A stretch of 64,000 bases of DNA, taken from contig JAFGQN010000043.1 in assembly GCA_016935665.1 (NCBI GenBank), positions 49,427 to 113,426 on the forward strand. The letters are read 5' to 3'. Below the pieces are notes generated by a model, which worked only from the letters and a program-made list of their open reading frames with translations, was not told the origin of the DNA and ran no database searches. Shown one piece after another: positions 38,714-47,330 of the stretch. Made by a program: the position numbers and the translations under genes. The stretch comes from Deltaproteobacteria bacterium. Lineage in GTDB: Bacteria; Myxococcota_A; Polyangia; JAAYKL01. Each line of letters opens with the position of its first letter. Within the stretch, counting starts at the first letter, position 1.

Positions 38714-40057
38714 TTACTTTATCATATCGTATTTTTCCATCAACTTACGAAAATGATTGCGATTCAATCCTGCGTGATTGGCCGCTTTGGAAATATTTCC
38801 ATTTGATTCAGTAATGAGATTTTTCACATACTGCTTTTCAAATACAGACAGCCATTTTTCTTTTGCTTCCTTGAACGGAATGGAGGTATCGATAACGTGA
38901 GTGGCGCTCGTGTCAACCCGATGATAAAACGCAAACCGCAATTTTGAAAACGGTGGCGCCGTTTCACCGGAAAGCACCCAGGCACGCTCCAGCACATTTC
39001 TGAGTTCACGCACGTTCCCTGGCCAGTCATAGTGAGTCAACTGCTGCAACCCTTCTCCTATTACCGGACCGGTATCCGCATTTCTGCTGGAATAAAAATG
39101 CCGTATCAGATCTGGAATATCCTCGGTGTGGTCACGCAATGCCGGCATTTGAAATCGAATGACGGCCAATCGATGAAACAGGTCAAACCGAAAGCGCTCA
39201 TCCGCAACCATCTGTTCCAGATTTCGATTTGTCGCAGCCACGACGCGCACGTTAACATGAATGGGTCTTTCTTCTCCCAGCGGCTGAACCGTCTGGGCCT
39301 CCAGAACTCTCAACAGTTTTGCCTGCGCCGCCAGTGGCAATTCTCCCAACTCGTCGAGAAAAATGGTCCCTTCATCAGCCAGAACAAACGCGCCTTTTCG
39401 TTTTTCAACGGCCCCGGTAAACGCACCGGCACGGTGCCCAAAAAGGTGTGATTCAATCAGCTGCTCGGGAATCCCGGCACAATCCACCACCACAAATGGC
39501 TGATTGGCCCGAGCAGACATCTCGTGAATGGCTCTGGCGGCAATTTCTTTACCGGTTCCCGATTCGCCTTCTATCACGACTGTTGCATCGGACCTGGCGG
39601 CGAGATTCATCACAGCGAAACATTTACGCATCACGATACTGCTTCCAACCAACGCACCAAAGTGCCCCTCGGCATGTGGCGGAATGTCGATATACCCCGA
39701 TGGTGAAATCTCAACCACGGTTTTGCCAATTGTGACCTGTGATTGAGAGGTCACCTGCGCCTTGTCGATGCGCATCGTTCTAAGGAATGTACCGTTGGTG
39801 CTTTGCAAATCTTCAACCAGTACCCCACTTGAGGACACACTCAGTCGCACATGACGGGATGACACAGCGGCATCTTCGACCACGAGGTCGCACATTGATG
39901 CAGCGCCAATCACTATTCCGCGAGCTGGAATAGGCACAGTGGTTTCGGTGCCATCCCGGTTGAATATACGGCAAATCCAGCTGGCGGGGACGCGATTTCG
40001 TTTTTCATTGTCAGCCTGAGCATTCTGAACTTCGGTATGTCTATCTGGTTCGAACAA
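38714..40057 (-). CDS. FHA-domain sigma54-dependent transcription activator
   Basis: 447 residues: N-terminal FHA domain (about 45-115; GIVIGAASMCDLVVEDAAVSS, RHVRLSV, LQSTNGTFL), a complete AAA+ activator domain with Walker A GESGTGKE (about 165-172), sigma54-contact loop GAFTGA (209-214), GTIFLDELGELP and an Arg finger (RFRFDLFHRL), and a C-terminal Fis-type helix-turn-helix (NGNISKAANHAGLNRNHFRKLM). FHA domains bind phospho-Thr, so its input is probably one of the neighbouring Ser/Thr kinases, an inference from domain type and position. The start is TTG with agaggtga seven bases upstream; no ATG fits. Confidence 0.93.
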   Translation of the reverse strand: MFEPDRHTEVQNAQADNEKRNRVPASWICRIFNRDGTETTVPIPARGIVIGAASMCDLVVEDAAVSSRHVRLSVSSSGVLVEDLQSTNGTFLRTMRIDKAQVTSQSQVTIGKTVVEISPSGYIDIPPHAEGHFGALVGSSIVMRKCFAVMNLAARSDATVVIEGESGTGKEIAARAIHEMSARANQPFVVVDCAGIPEQLIESHLFGHRAGAFTGAVEKRKGAFVLADEGTIFLDELGELPLAAQAKLLRVLEAQTVQPLGEERPIHVNVRVVAATNRNLEQMVADERFRFDLFHRLAVIRFQMPALRDHTEDIPDLIRHFYSSRNADTGPVIGEGLQQLTHYDWPGNVRELRNVLERAWVLSGETAPPFSKLRFAFYHRVDTSATHVIDTSIPFKEAKEKWLSVFEKQYVKNLITESNGNISKAANHAGLNRNHFRKLMEKYDMIK

Positions 40058-40517
40058 ATTTCACCTCTTGAAATGACATTCTGTACGCGAGAATTGCAGC
40101 GTGCTGCATCAGAAAGGCGCCTGCCGACCGCAGACTGCGGTGATGCAAATCACAACCACATTGCGCTTAACTCAATGCCAGTGTCCTAAATCAATTCACA
40201 ATATCAATGTCACATGTGCTTAAAAAAAGCTTTGTCAACAATGCCGAATTTACGTCACATTAGCTGAAGAAGAAAAAAATATGAAGGAAATGCGTACATA
40301 CTTTTCATTGTCCAACTCAATCTGTGCTTTGACACATGTTTTTTTCCGGTTCACTCCTGACGCCTTCTAAATTGCTACTGAAAGATATCAAAAATCGCGC
40401 CATAACGCATAAATCGCCACGAAATGAAGGCAGCATATTTGAGTCGCATTTGGATCCAAACACTGTAAAACCCACATGATTCATAATTTTCGCAATAGCA
40501 GGCGGGATTGGCATCAT

Positions 40518-40533
40518 TTTCGCTCAAGCGAAA
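40518..40533. promoter_or_regulatory. operator-like inverted repeat
   Basis: TTTCGCT, two bases, AGCGAAA: a perfect 7-bp inverted repeat with a 2-bp spacer, about 460 bp upstream of the activator start. It has the size of a dimeric regulator site; which protein binds is unknown. Confidence 0.4.
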
Positions 40534-40634
40534 CTGTGGATGCATCATCGCATGCCGCCAAATGAGCCTCGAACACGGGTTGCAGCTCCGTTCCAGTTTA
40601 CAGATTGTCCCTTCTTTCCCCCCCTTCTGCCGAT

Positions 40635-40655
40635 AGACGCCCCACCATGGGGCGT
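40635..40655. terminator. strong GC stem-loop near the end of lysS
   Basis: GACGCCCC, loop accat, GGGGCGTC: an 8-bp perfect stem 100 bp past the lysS stop. On the plus strand gcctttatctt follows, a weak T tract; on the minus strand none follows. It could end lysS transcription or an unseen plus-strand RNA. Confidence 0.45.
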
Positions 40656-40754
40656 CGCCTTTATCTTAAGCCGCAATGACCGCGACAAGACATACAAATG
40701 CAACCGAATTGGGCCGACAATAAAAATGAAATGGCGTACAGAACGGCGTTGCGA

Positions 40755-42344
40755 TTAACCAACGCGTTGTTCGATGAGTTCTATCACGCGATGGACTCCG
40801 ACGAGTTTGGCGAACGATCCAAATCGAGGGCCCTGCTCCTGGCCGAGCAACACCTGGTAGATGGCGCCAAAGAATTCCTTCGGCTCCATATTTTGACTTT
40901 TGGCCACATCAAAAATGAGACTCTGCAATTCGTTCTGTTCCAGGTTCGACGCATCCGGCGCCTGCAGTCTGCTTTTCAGAGATAAGAAGACAGCCTTTTC
41001 ATTGGCAGTGGCTTCGCGATACGCTTTGTTGGGTAAAATGCGATCCAGATAATACGCCACGCCCTTATCGATGAGCGTCATCAGCACATCTGAGTACCTG
41101 GAAATATCGGGGTCGTACTTTGTTAAAAACTCCGCGATTTTCTCATGCTCCGGTTTTTCCATCCCCAGTGCGGATACCAGGTTGTTTACCATGGTGAAAT
41201 TCACCGGGGACTGGTATGCCGGCACACCACTGCCACGCCTGTGAATATGCCACAGCGGATTATCGGGCTTTTTGTCTTCGGGCACTTCCGGATATCGGCG
41301 CAGATGGTCCAGATACTCGTCCATGGTCCTGGGAATCATATCCACATAAAGCTTTTTGGCCGCCCGCGGATCGCGAAATATGAAATAGGCCAGTGATTCC
41401 ACAGGAGCATATGCCAGCCACTCATCCATGGAGACACCGTTCCCCACAGATTTGGATATTTTTTCCCCTTTCTCATCGAGAAACATCTCGTAGAAAAATC
41501 CGATAGGGGGTCTGCCGCCCATGATTTTTACAATCTGACTCGAAAGTGTTGCCGACGGAATCAAATCCTTGCCGTACATCTCATAGTTGATGCCATAGCT
41601 GTACCAGCGCAGCGCCCAGTCCACCTTCCATCCCATTTTGGCGCCGCCATTTAACACTGAGGTCCGACCACTGTGGCCACACCCGCTCACATCGCCAAAT
41701 GTGCCGTCACACGTGTACGACAGTTCCAGCGCATCCTTGTGATATTCGGTCACCCGGGTGGTGTAAATCTTGCCGCACTGGTCACATTTGGGCAAAAAGG
41801 GAGACCACCCCGCGCGGTTCTCCTCTTTCATGGTGGGCAAAATCACGTCGAGCACCAGATCCACTCGCTCCAGCAGCACTTTTAATCCATCGTTAAAGTC
41901 GCCGCTGCGATACGCCGATGACGCACTGCGCAACTCGTACTCAAACCCGAATGTATCGAGGAACTCTTTCAGTTTGCCTATCATATGTCCCGAAAAGGAC
42001 TTGCAGCATCCGTAAGGGTCTGGAATATCGCACAGCGGTTTTCCAAGATGCTCCGCCAGCATTTCTTTATTGGGCAGATTGCCCGGCACTTTGCGAAGTC
42101 CGTCCAAATCATCGCTGAATGCGATAATTTTAGCCTCGCCACCGCACAATTCCTTATACGCATTCATCACCCAGGTAGTACGTGCAACTTCTGCAAATGT
42201 GCCGATGTGGGGCAAACCACTTGGGCCATATCCGGTTTGAAACAATACCTGCTGTGGCAGAGGATTTTTTCCAAATGAACTGATTACCCGTTGAGCCTCT
42301 TTAAAAGGCCATGATTTGAAATTGTTTTTGTTCTTCGTACTCAT
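40755..42344 (-). CDS. lysS: class I lysyl-tRNA synthetase
   Basis: 529 residues, the length of class I LysRS. The Rossmann signature PSGLPHIGT lies near residue 40 and KISKS near 293; between them is a zinc-type CDQCGKIY plus a later CGHSG knuckle. It charges tRNA-Lys, as in archaea and scattered bacteria, unlike the class II enzyme of most bacteria. No class II lysS is in the window. The start at 42344 (MSTKNKNNFKSWPF) fits the family; the frame stays open to 42434 but that extension is atypical. Ribosome-binding site weak. Confidence 0.95.
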   Translation of the reverse strand: MSTKNKNNFKSWPFKEAQRVISSFGKNPLPQQVLFQTGYGPSGLPHIGTFAEVARTTWVMNAYKELCGGEAKIIAFSDDLDGLRKVPGNLPNKEMLAEHLGKPLCDIPDPYGCCKSFSGHMIGKLKEFLDTFGFEYELRSASSAYRSGDFNDGLKVLLERVDLVLDVILPTMKEENRAGWSPFLPKCDQCGKIYTTRVTEYHKDALELSYTCDGTFGDVSGCGHSGRTSVLNGGAKMGWKVDWALRWYSYGINYEMYGKDLIPSATLSSQIVKIMGGRPPIGFFYEMFLDEKGEKISKSVGNGVSMDEWLAYAPVESLAYFIFRDPRAAKKLYVDMIPRTMDEYLDHLRRYPEVPEDKKPDNPLWHIHRRGSGVPAYQSPVNFTMVNNLVSALGMEKPEHEKIAEFLTKYDPDISRYSDVLMTLIDKGVAYYLDRILPNKAYREATANEKAVFLSLKSRLQAPDASNLEQNELQSLIFDVAKSQNMEPKEFFGAIYQVLLGQEQGPRFGSFAKLVGVHRVIELIEQRVG

Positions 42345-42659
42345 GGGGTGGATATTCCCGAGCAAACGCCCAATGTCAAGGGATCTTTGCGCTTTCCTTT
42401 CGAGCAGGCGACTGAAATCTATCGGATATGCCATCCAGCCCCCCGTAACGCATTTTTTTCACAGCCAACCGCCGGATGACACACAATGGCACACTGCCCC
42501 TGACAGGGGTAGCCACAATAACCCGTTGTAATTGCATTCTTATTCGTAACAGAAGCAATATGGAACGGGAGTTGCGCAATACCAGCGCCATCAATAATCG
42601 GACCGGAGGGAAAAAGGAAAAAGCGGACAGACGTCATCCAAAGGCGCTGCCTGCTTTTT
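42345..42659. other. intergenic, one doubtful small frame
   Basis: A minus-strand frame 42637-42419 contains GYCGYPCQGQCAIVCHPAVGC, a curious cysteine pattern, but has no clear ribosome-binding site or known family and ends within the possible lysS leader. It is not called as a gene. Confidence 0.35.
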
Positions 42660-45395
42660 TCAATTCAGGAACTGGAAGCCCACAGCTGCGGTCAGCACCG
42701 TATTCAGTTTTCGGTTGGGCAGGCCCAGTTTGCGCCATGGCAAAAACCAATTGATACCCAATTCAAGCCGGATTCGAGACAGAAATGCCACGCTCATCAA
42801 CGTCTGAAACAATGGCAGACTGCAGCGGGACGCAGACTCATCCATACGATGCCCACAGGACCCGTCTGTAAAGTTTCCTCTGGAGCTGAGCTGATATCCC
42901 ACTCGGCCAATCATTGTGGCCTGCACCACCGCGGTACTGAACCAGGGCGGTTGCCATTCCAGTCCAGCGGCGTGAATAAAATTCAATACTTTCAGGCGGT
43001 TAATAAGCGTATCCACTCCTCCCACCTGTATGAGATTCCAGGTGAGGCGCAGCCACCCGGATTTTGACACACTCCACGAAACAGATGATTCACGACCAAT
43101 CATCAGCGACAGAATACTTTTTGGGGGCGAATAATTCAAAAATGTGATGGCCGGTTTTCCCAGTGTCAAAATGAGCGCCCGGTCCCCGGCACTGACCTCA
43201 CCGATGGCGTATACTTTGTCATGCTCCTCCTCTTCAACATCGGCATTCTCAACAGAGATTGTTTCGTATTTTTTTGCAAATGCATCCACCACATCGAAAA
43301 GTTCGTTTTGAACAACAGCGCGAATTTCCTCGGCATTGTCTCTCGTTAGCCCCAGGTCCCTGAACCAGTAACCGTATTCTCCCATTAATCGAGTCACATA
43401 CTGATACTCCGTCTCATTGCGCCGGTGATGATGACAGGCAAACTGCGCCCGGGCTTTTTCCTTTGGGCCAATCGCTCGACGCCGGGCGATGCAGCGATAC
43501 CATGAATCGTCCTCCAGAGGTCTCACGCCTGGCACCAGAGGAGGCGTTCCATGCACACCCGCTGAATATGCGCGTTGACACATGCCATTTTCAACCTTCA
43601 GCTCTTCGGCTATTTTTTCCGTACTGTCCAGAAGAGAACAGTGGCTGTACACGCGATTAATACTCACCTGCATCAGTATTTTAAAATTCTCCACATCCGG
43701 AGGCTCAGATGCATCCGTCTCGTTGAATGTGAAACTGCACTGCATCCGGGGATCGCCTTCGCCATCAAACATGGCGCGCATACATCGATACGGTTGCCAT
43801 CCGGGTTGCGTGGCCGCGGTGTATGTATCCTGGGGTAACCGAATGTCCGTACGCTCGATTGCGGGATTGACCGTTCGCTGCAGATACGCCAGCACATTTT
43901 TTCGCAAATAGTTCTCGGCATCATGCATGCCCAGATAAAAATCGTATTTCAAAATTTCCCGCTCCATAAACCCAAATTGTCCAGACACCTGAGCTGAGAT
44001 GGGCGCAAAGGAGTTTTCTGTTCGCTGAATATTCACATCGGGATCATTGTTCAGCAGAGAATATATTTCACTGGAGCGCGACGAACTCACAAACCCTTTT
44101 ACGAACCCAGGCAACGTACCAAACAGATTCACGCCGTGATCGTATGTGCGGTGTCCGCCAACGTCACCCCAAATGCCAACGCTGGTGGGGGGACTGTTCA
44201 CCGGATAACGCAAATGCTCAGGATCCAGATACAGCAGTATCACTTCTCTTTCGGCGGATTTCCCTGTTGCGTCGGTTGCGTCGTCCCCCACCGGTTGCTG
44301 CGATGCAGCAGCTTCCAGGAGTGACTTGTGAACCTGGTAGGTGAGATGAATGGGGCTGTTGTCCACCACACCGCCATCCACGAAACTGTCTGTGTACGTC
44401 TCTTCATCGGGGCATGACAATTCGCTGTCATCTCTGATTTCGGCAACGCAGTAATCAATCGGCTGAGGTGGAAACGCAATGGGAATACCACTGGAAGCAA
44501 ACACCACCTGCATCATCACATTGAAATCTGTTTTGGCATCACGGCCAAACGGCAGCAGCAACTGCTCCAACCCGGGTTTTACCCACTGGTGGTTACTCAT
44601 CATTGGCGGCTTGCCCTCGCCTTTGCCCTCTACGCGAAAGACAAACTTGGCCTGTTGATTGGGGATTTCGACGCCCCCTTTGGTCACAATGGTTTCCGGG
44701 ATAAGTCGCGTCGTGGAGATGCCCATCAACACCGAAAAATCGGTGCGAAATCCCCTGAGCCATTCCGTGCGCAGTTCATCAGAAATGCGCCACATCAACT
44801 GCCTCGATGACAATGCCCCAGGTGGGGTCAAATCGCTGCCCACATCCAGCAGTTCCCGAAAGTTCAACTTTCGCCAGATACGATAATATATGCTACTGAG
44901 CGGATCGTCCTCCCAGTGGGATCCAAGAGATACCACTGACAGCACCGCGTTAATGCTGCCCGCCGAAGCGCCAGACAACACGTTGGGAGAAAAATATTCG
45001 GGATTTCGTTTTATGGCTTCGGTCAGGATGTAAAGATACCCCGCTTCGTATGCGCCCAGCGATGAGCCGCCACGAATGGTTATCGACAACGGCGTGGGTT
45101 GCCGTGAAGCCGCCGCGTCACCGGTGGGCAAAGGCGGTTGTGCGCCCCGGTCACTCCGGGAGGTATCGGTGTCCACAGTTGAAGTATCTGCTTCAAATTC
45201 AGAATGTTCGTCGCTGTGAGTATCGGTGTCTGCGTCCACCAGGTGTGAATTTTCAGACGATGGCGACAAAGGCGCCCCTGAATCCGACGTATCCGCTGCC
45301 GAAGACACGTCAGTGATGTTCTCATCAGATACCGCCGGAAAGCTGAAGATCAGACCAATTAAAAACCAGGTGATGCCCTGTTGCAACTTCCACAT
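42660..45395 (-). CDS. patatin-like phospholipase, exported, with possible beta-barrel C-terminus
   Basis: 911 residues. Signal peptide (ITWFLIGLIFSFPAVSD), a D/T/S-rich linker (about 25-95) like those of the surface lipoproteins, then a patatin domain: oxyanion loop IRGGSSLGAYEAG, nucleophile GASAGS near residue 139, and catalytic DGG in SFVDGGVVDNSPI near 336. The long C-terminal part ends in alternating strands (GRVGYQLSSRGNF, RIRLELGINWF, VLTAAVGFQFLN) that look like outer-membrane beta structure. Patatin enzymes hydrolyse phospholipid acyl esters. Secretion with a barrel would resemble type V patatin transporters, but no POTRA-like domain is evident. An acaaggag site sets the start. Confidence 0.87.
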   Translation of the reverse strand: MWKLQQGITWFLIGLIFSFPAVSDENITDVSSAADTSDSGAPLSPSSENSHLVDADTDTHSDEHSEFEADTSTVDTDTSRSDRGAQPPLPTGDAAASRQPTPLSITIRGGSSLGAYEAGYLYILTEAIKRNPEYFSPNVLSGASAGSINAVLSVVSLGSHWEDDPLSSIYYRIWRKLNFRELLDVGSDLTPPGALSSRQLMWRISDELRTEWLRGFRTDFSVLMGISTTRLIPETIVTKGGVEIPNQQAKFVFRVEGKGEGKPPMMSNHQWVKPGLEQLLLPFGRDAKTDFNVMMQVVFASSGIPIAFPPQPIDYCVAEIRDDSELSCPDEETYTDSFVDGGVVDNSPIHLTYQVHKSLLEAAASQQPVGDDATDATGKSAEREVILLYLDPEHLRYPVNSPPTSVGIWGDVGGHRTYDHGVNLFGTLPGFVKGFVSSSRSSEIYSLLNNDPDVNIQRTENSFAPISAQVSGQFGFMEREILKYDFYLGMHDAENYLRKNVLAYLQRTVNPAIERTDIRLPQDTYTAATQPGWQPYRCMRAMFDGEGDPRMQCSFTFNETDASEPPDVENFKILMQVSINRVYSHCSLLDSTEKIAEELKVENGMCQRAYSAGVHGTPPLVPGVRPLEDDSWYRCIARRRAIGPKEKARAQFACHHHRRNETEYQYVTRLMGEYGYWFRDLGLTRDNAEEIRAVVQNELFDVVDAFAKKYETISVENADVEEEEHDKVYAIGEVSAGDRALILTLGKPAITFLNYSPPKSILSLMIGRESSVSWSVSKSGWLRLTWNLIQVGGVDTLINRLKVLNFIHAAGLEWQPPWFSTAVVQATMIGRVGYQLSSRGNFTDGSCGHRMDESASRCSLPLFQTLMSVAFLSRIRLELGINWFLPWRKLGLPNRKLNTVLTAAVGFQFLN

Positions 45396-45544
45396 GAAAG
45401 AAACTCCTTGTACTGAACACAGTGATTAAGCGGTCGACAGAATAATACAGCAGGCATTTAAAGCAACGGCAATATTTCGGTTATGCAGAAAACAATGTGA
45501 ATGATAGCAGGTGGTATACTGAACCACGAACAGAACGATAGCTG

Positions 45545-47233
45545 CTACTCGGTGATGTGGACGAGCGGAGGGGCTTCTTTGAAAAACCCGTTCCGTTCCG
45601 AGTTGTTGTACGGCTTGTAATCAATCTTCCACGGCGACAGCTCCACGTCCTTCCCTTTCATTTTCATTGAAATGGCCATGGGCACGATTTGGCGGAAACC
45701 CGAGTTGAGCGGCAGATCATCGTTGTCGATGCCGCCACAGGAAAACAGCGTAAACAACTGTACTGCGTCGTCGTCGTAGGTGTGATCAAAACCTTCCAGC
45801 ACTTTTTCGTGTCCACGTACGATGGTGTGGCATCCCATCCGCTGCAGGAACGCCGCGGCCTGCATTTTGCCAAAGGGAAAACGCACGGATTGCTGCTGAA
45901 GTTTGGCCGGTACAATGTCTGTCATACTGGGATCGCTCCACATCATTTCAAACCGAATCTCTTTGCTGTTGAGACTCGCCATATCGGTATATTTTTCCTT
46001 GAGCGTTAAGTCCCTGGGCACACCGCCGTGGACAAACAGGGTTTCACCGAAAAAGACCATATTGGGCATGAGTTCAAAGAAATTGATATAATGACGCAAC
46101 GATTCGGAAGGCACGTGGGGCTTCAGTGTGTTGATTGCCTCAGCGGGTTTGACGCCGCCGTACACTTCGCCCTTGTATTCAAAATACATTTCGTGATTGC
46201 CCCGGATCATGTACACGTGATCCGGAGCGGCGTTCACCAGTTGCATCACAGCCCTGAGTACGCCGTTCAGACTGAAAAGTCCCCTGTCGATGTAGTCCCC
46301 CAATAAAATGAGCTTGGGATCGGGATTGTTGACCGGGTCAGCGTGATACGCTTCCACTTTCTGCATAAACTGCGACTGCACCACTGCCGCCTTCAAACAG
46401 CTGTAGCACCCGTGCAAATCGCCCAGCACGGTAATATCGTACGTTTTCTCCGGATTGAACGGAACAACATAGAGATGACCGTCGAGAAACGGCTCCTGCC
46501 CCTGCAGCTGCATGACATTGGTCACACCGTTCAAACGCCCGGCGCCCGCAACCCGTTGGGAATTGAACAGCGCCATTGTTTTTTCGATGAGCCCTTTGTC
46601 CGCATCCAACTGGCGCAACAACTGTTCCTGTTCGTTGGAATAGTGATACTCAAATTGCTTGAAAAACGGGTGATTGTATTCGGCGATGGGTGGCGGCGGC
46701 ACATTGCTCACAATCAAAGACGGTCGCTCACCCCCTTCGAGAATCTCCACCCCAAGATCTTCTTCCAGCAGATCCGCCAGTTCGGCTCTGAATCGGACCT
46801 CGGACGGATGAGCGACGCCGTCGGCCATGAGCAGCTCATCCACAATATCCATGAGCTCTTCCTGGCCACCTTCGTCGAAGCTTTTAAAAATTTCAAAGCA
46901 GCGCAGTTTCAGACGGGACTGAACGAACGTTTGCTGGTCTTCATCGTTGGCAGTGGTTTCCGCAAACATATCCTGAATGTAGCGGTCGATTCGCTCAAAT
47001 TCCTCATTAAAATGAGTGGTGTACTTGGCGGTCAATTCCGCTCTCAGGTTTTCCTTCCCCGCGGGAATGGCGGAATTGACGCGCTGGGTCACCAACTTCT
47101 CGATATAGTCAACAACAAAGGCCCTCTCCGATTCATCAAAGTCACCATCTATGTATCCGAAAGTGGTCAAATAGAAGATAACGGCCTGCATCTGCTTTTC
47201 TGCGGTCTGTGGATTATTACTAAACGTGATCAT
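45545..47233 (-). CDS. TerB-like/PPP-family protein phosphatase
   Basis: 562 residues. The N-terminal 160 residues are helical with two TerB-like metal motifs (FGYIDGDFDESERAF and LLMADGVAHPSEVRFRAEL). The rest is a calcineurin-type phosphoprotein phosphatase (PPP) with all metal and catalytic motifs: GDLHGC, GDYIDRG, RGNHE, FVHGGVP and IVRGHE. PPP enzymes remove phosphate from Ser/Thr, so this is a candidate opponent of the kinases in the window, though it lies 7 kb from them. The start at 47233 is chosen because MITFSNNPQT begins the helical domain; an in-frame extension to 47374 would overlap the kamA-like gene. No membrane segment. Confidence 0.88.
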   Translation of the reverse strand: MITFSNNPQTAEKQMQAVIFYLTTFGYIDGDFDESERAFVVDYIEKLVTQRVNSAIPAGKENLRAELTAKYTTHFNEEFERIDRYIQDMFAETTANDEDQQTFVQSRLKLRCFEIFKSFDEGGQEELMDIVDELLMADGVAHPSEVRFRAELADLLEEDLGVEILEGGERPSLIVSNVPPPPIAEYNHPFFKQFEYHYSNEQEQLLRQLDADKGLIEKTMALFNSQRVAGAGRLNGVTNVMQLQGQEPFLDGHLYVVPFNPEKTYDITVLGDLHGCYSCLKAAVVQSQFMQKVEAYHADPVNNPDPKLILLGDYIDRGLFSLNGVLRAVMQLVNAAPDHVYMIRGNHEMYFEYKGEVYGGVKPAEAINTLKPHVPSESLRHYINFFELMPNMVFFGETLFVHGGVPRDLTLKEKYTDMASLNSKEIRFEMMWSDPSMTDIVPAKLQQQSVRFPFGKMQAAAFLQRMGCHTIVRGHEKVLEGFDHTYDDDAVQLFTLFSCGGIDNDDLPLNSGFRQIVPMAISMKMKGKDVELSPWKIDYKPYNNSERNGFFKEAPPLVHITE

Positions 47234-47330
47234 GACGGCATATATAACCCGTAATCGGGCAGTGGTAAAATCGAAAATTCGTCCGCTTCGCCCAATCGGC
47301 TTTCCTGACAATTTCCACAAATGTCCGAGA

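Larger units (their letters stand above)
40058..40754. other. 700-bp intergenic region with palindrome and hairpin
   Basis: No coding frame is convincing. The region contains an inverted repeat at 40518-40533 and a GC-rich stem-loop at 40630-40655 (listed separately), and AT-rich text at 40250-40400 that may hold a promoter. Both flanking genes run leftward, so it holds the 3' end of the lysS transcript and the activator gene's control region. Confidence 0.5.

Noticed and set aside
40508..40523. Sigma54-type promoter (TGGCAT-N5-TCGCT)
   Set aside because: The -12 element lacks the TTGC core and the site points along the plus strand, away from the activator gene.
42419..42637. Small cysteine-rich frame after the patatin gene
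   Set aside because: The GYCGYPCQGQC pattern is eye-catching, but there is no convincing ribosome-binding site or family.
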